Made by a program: the position numbers and the translations under genes
Notes under the pieces: generated by a model
Databases searched by the model: none
What the model saw: the letters and a program-made list of their open reading frames with translations, nothing else
What the model was told of the DNA's origin: nothing
Shown here: positions 22,060 to 24,221 of the stretch, piece by piece
How positions within the stretch are numbered: the stretch's first letter is position 1
How the letters are laid out: each line of letters begins with the position of its first letter
Assembly: GCA_007133145.1 (NCBI GenBank)
Contig: SLNF01000219.1
Coordinates: forward strand, 1 to 24,221
Length of the DNA: 24,221 bases
Reading direction: 5' to 3'
Source: Nitriliruptorales bacterium
GTDB taxonomy: Bacteria > Actinomycetota > Nitriliruptoria > Euzebyales > Egibacteraceae

Positions 22060-23054
22060 TGCTGCGTCGACTCCCCATCCTGCCGCTGCTCGTGCTCGTG
22101 CTGCTCCTGGCCTCCTGCGAGGACGAGGACGCCACGCGGGGCGACGACGGCGCCGCCGACGTCGCCGAGCTCGACGACACCGTCGCGCTCACGATCTACC
22201 ACCGCACGGGCTCGTCGAGCGACGCCCTGCTCGAGCCGGTGACCGAGCTCGTCGAGATCGGCGAGGACCTCCCGCACCGCGCCGTCGAGCTGCTCCTCGC
22301 CGGACCCGACGACGAGGAGCTCCAGGCTGCCTGGCCGGAGGGCACGGAGGTCAACGCGGTGCGCATCGAGGGCGGCGTCGCCCGCGTCGACCTCTCGGGC
22401 GAGGCGCTCGAGGACCCGCCCGACCCCGACCGCGCCGCGCACCTCGAGAGCCTCGCGCTCGCCGCGCTCGCCAACACCCTCACGGAGTTCCAGGCCATCG
22501 ACGAGGTCGCGCTCACGATCGATGGCGACGACGCCGAGTCCGAGGCGCTGAGCAACTTCTGGGGTGGTTGGGGCGTGCCGCCCTCCCTGACCCGCGACGT
22601 GACGCTCATCGTCGACGAGGACGAGGACAACGGCCCCGAGTTCGAGCGCTTCGTCGCGGGCTCCCAGGTCGTCGGCAGCGAGGACGCCGATCCCGTCGTG
22701 GTGCGCAGCGTCCGCGCCCGGGACCGGATCACCTACGTCCGGCTCGTCGTCGAGGTCGCCGACGCCGCCGACCCCGAGCGCTCGGCGACGGAGATCCCGC
22801 GGGCTTTCGCACGGACCGCGCAGGGCGACGTCGTCCTCGAGGTCCACGGGGTCGAGGACGTCGAGGAGGCGGTGGGGCCCGAGGATCTCGCCGAGACCCT
22901 CGCCGCGGTCTTCGCCGACGTCGACGTCGACGGCCCGGGCGACACCGACCGTCTCCGGGTGACGATGGTCGGCGCAGAGGCGGAGGAGCCCCGCGCGATC
23001 TACCTCCACGCCGCGACGAGCCCCAGCCGTCTCGTGCTCGATGTGAGGAAGTGA
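22059..23054 (+). CDS. GerMN-domain lipoprotein, possibly with AMIN-like C-terminal domain
   Basis: A 331-residue probable lipoprotein: hydrophobic signal peptide (1-19) ending in the lipobox LASC with Cys20. A GerMN domain spans about 42-180 (LTIYHRTG, HRAVELLLAGP, VARVDLSGEAL, LANTLTEFQAIDEVALTI, then SLTRDV). The C-terminal half (about 205-331) is very acidic and ends RLVLDVRK, as in AMIN-like domains. GerMN is named from a spore-germination protein but is common in actinobacterial surface lipoproteins such as LpqB. The function here is unknown. The ATG overlaps the gyrB stop (TGATG), and gyrA begins 7 nt after its stop, so it is translated as part of a gyrB-gyrA operon, where no gene is usually found. 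Confidence 0.85.
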   Translation: MLRRLPILPLLVLVLLLASCEDEDATRGDDGAADVAELDDTVALTIYHRTGSSSDALLEPVTELVEIGEDLPHRAVELLLAGPDDEELQAAWPEGTEVNAVRIEGGVARVDLSGEALEDPPDPDRAAHLESLALAALANTLTEFQAIDEVALTIDGDDAESEALSNFWGGWGVPPSLTRDVTLIVDEDEDNGPEFERFVAGSQVVGSEDADPVVVRSVRARDRITYVRLVVEVADAADPERSATEIPRAFARTAQGDVVLEVHGVEDVEEAVGPEDLAETLAAVFADVDVDGPGDTDRLRVTMVGAEAEEPRAIYLHAATSPSRLVLDVRK

Positions 23055-23061
23055 GCCATCG

Positions 23062-24221
23062 ATGAGCGACGAGCAGGCACCCCAGCCCCCCGAGGTCCCC
23101 GACCTGCCTGCGGTGCCCGAGCCCGACTCTCCGCTCGCCGACGTCGCGCTGCGCGTCGAGCCGATCGAGATCGAGGAGGAGCTCTCGCGCTCCTACCTCG
23201 ACTACGCGATGAGCGTCATCGTCGGGCGCGCGCTGCCCGACGTCCGCGACGGCCTCAAGCCGGTGCACCGTCGCATCCTCTTCGCGATGCACGAGGGCGG
23301 GATGCGCGCGGGCACGCCGCACCGCAAGGCCGCCTCGGCGGTCGGCGACGTCATGAAGAAGTACCACCCGCACGGCGACTCGGCGATCTACGACGCCCTC
23401 GTGCGCATGGGTCAGCCGTGGGCGATGCGCCACCGGCTCATCGACGGGCACGGCAACTTCGGCTCGATCGACGGTGACCCGCCGGCGGCGATGCGCTACA
23501 CCGAGGCCCGCCTCGCCCCGATCGCCGGGGAGCTGCTGCGCGACATCGACGAGGAGACCGTCGACTTCGTCGAGAACTACGACGGCTCGGAGGAGGAGCC
23601 GCTCGTCCTGCCGAGCCGCTTCCCCAACCTCCTCGTCAACGGCTCGGCGGGCATCGCGGTCGGCATGGCGACGAACGCCCCTCCCCACAACCTCGGGGAG
23701 ATGATCGACGCGATCCTCGCGCAGCTCGCCGATCCCGAGATCACCCTCGACGAGCTCTGCGCGATCGTCCAAGGGCCCGACTTCCCCACCGGGGCGCTCA
23801 TCCTCGGAGGCGACGGCATCCGCGCGGCCTACGAGACCGGTCGGGGCAGCGTGCGCATGCGCGCGGTCACCGAGATCGAGGAGACCGACAAGGGCGAGCG
23901 CATCGTCGTCACCGAGTTGCCCTACCAGGTCAACAAGGCCAACCTCGCGATGAAGATCGCCGACCTCGTCAAGGACAAGCGGATCACCGGCATCCGCGAC
24001 CTCCGCGACGAGTCCAAGCGCGACGTCCGCCTCGTCATCGAGCTCAAGCGCGACGCCAACGCCCAGGTCGTGCTCAACCAGCTCTTCAAGACGACCCAGC
24101 TCCAGGACACCTTCGGGATCATCAACCTCGCGCTCGTCGACGGGGTGCCGCGCACCCTCGGGCTGAAGGAGACCATCGCCGCCTACATCGACCACCAGGT
24201 CGAGATCATCACCCGGCGGAC
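23062..24221 (+). CDS. gyrA: DNA gyrase subunit A, N-terminal part (3' truncated by window edge)
   Basis: The DNA-cutting subunit of gyrase. About 386 residues are visible of an expected 800 or more; the frame stays open to the window end. It begins with a Pro/Glu-rich extension of about 30 residues, then IEIEEELSRSYLDYAMSVIV. The catalytic tyrosine is Tyr146 in AAMRYTEARL. The quinolone-resistance region reads HPHGDSAIYD with Ser107 and Asp111 (Ser83 and Asp87 of E. coli), the pattern linked to quinolone sensitivity, unlike the natural Ala of Mycobacterium tuberculosis. ATG 23062 lies 7 nt after the lipoprotein stop, with GAGGAA about 11 nt upstream. Confidence 0.97.
   Translation, partial: MSDEQAPQPPEVPDLPAVPEPDSPLADVALRVEPIEIEEELSRSYLDYAMSVIVGRALPDVRDGLKPVHRRILFAMHEGGMRAGTPHRKAASAVGDVMKKYHPHGDSAIYDALVRMGQPWAMRHRLIDGHGNFGSIDGDPPAAMRYTEARLAPIAGELLRDIDEETVDFVENYDGSEEEPLVLPSRFPNLLVNGSAGIAVGMATNAPPHNLGEMIDAILAQLADPEITLDELCAIVQGPDFPTGALILGGDGIRAAYETGRGSVRMRAVTEIEETDKGERIVVTELPYQVNKANLAMKIADLVKDKRITGIRDLRDESKRDVRLVIELKRDANAQVVLNQLFKTTQLQDTFGIINLALVDGVPRTLGLKETIAAYIDHQVEIITRR

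Noticed and set aside
22729..24195. 488-codon open frame on the - strand opposite gyrA and the lipoprotein end
   Set aside because: The + strand encodes clear GyrA with catalytic tyrosine; the antisense frame is a shadow.
1..24221. CRISPR arrays, insertion sequences, tRNA or rRNA genes, prophage
   Set aside because: No direct-repeat arrays, transposase-like frames, terminal inverted repeats or RNA-gene patterns were seen; the region is conserved core chromosome.

Overview
The window is a chromosomal replication-origin neighbourhood of a very GC-rich (above about 70% by eye) Actinomycetota bacterium. The order murJ, kinase, trxB, trxA, cwlM-like gene, GNAT gene (opposite strand), parB, parA, rsmG, jag, yidC, yidD, rnpA, rpmH, dnaA, dnaN, recF, DUF721, gyrB, gyrA is that of Mycobacterium and Streptomyces chromosomes around oriC. 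Departures from that pattern are: no sigM/anti-sigma pair between murJ and trxB, an aminotransferase plus D-Ala-D-Ala-ligase-like pair inserted before parB, and a GerMN lipoprotein between gyrB and gyrA. These hint at a lineage outside the classical orders, possibly Nitriliruptoria or Acidimicrobiia; this is inference. No mobile element, CRISPR array, tRNA or rRNA was found.

Left part (1-9681). This is a cell-envelope and thiol-redox block, mostly on the + strand: the C-terminal part of the lipid II flippase MurJ, a small TadE-like membrane protein, a Ser/Thr kinase with a discoidin-like extracytoplasmic domain, a B-box zinc-finger membrane protein (- strand), thioredoxin reductase, thioredoxin, and a CwlM-like amidase homologue that has lost both zinc histidines. 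A GNAT acetyltransferase and a 55-residue membrane protein follow on the - strand, then an aminotransferase and Ddl-like ligase in tandem on +. trxB and trxA each have a GGAAT-N18-GTT element, the signature of SigR/SigH thiol-stress promoters.

Middle part (9789-15003). All genes are on the - strand: rpmH, rnpA, yidD, yidC, jag, rsmG, parA, parB. Several junctions have 4-nt stop/start overlaps. Two mirror-image parS sites lie just upstream of parA.

Right part (15004-24221). rpmH and dnaA diverge from a 539-bp region with a perfect DnaA box near dnaA. The 291-bp dnaA-dnaN gap holds further DnaA-box-like sites and an AT-richer patch, so it is the best oriC candidate. Downstream on the + strand are dnaN, recF, a DciA-like gene, gyrB, the GerMN lipoprotein and the first part of gyrA, which runs off the window.

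I found no wholly new multi-gene system. The points most worth a second look are the paired SigR-type promoters, the pseudo-amidase, the separate intact kinase beside murJ, the altered Ddl, and the lipoprotein fused by stop/start overlap to gyrB.
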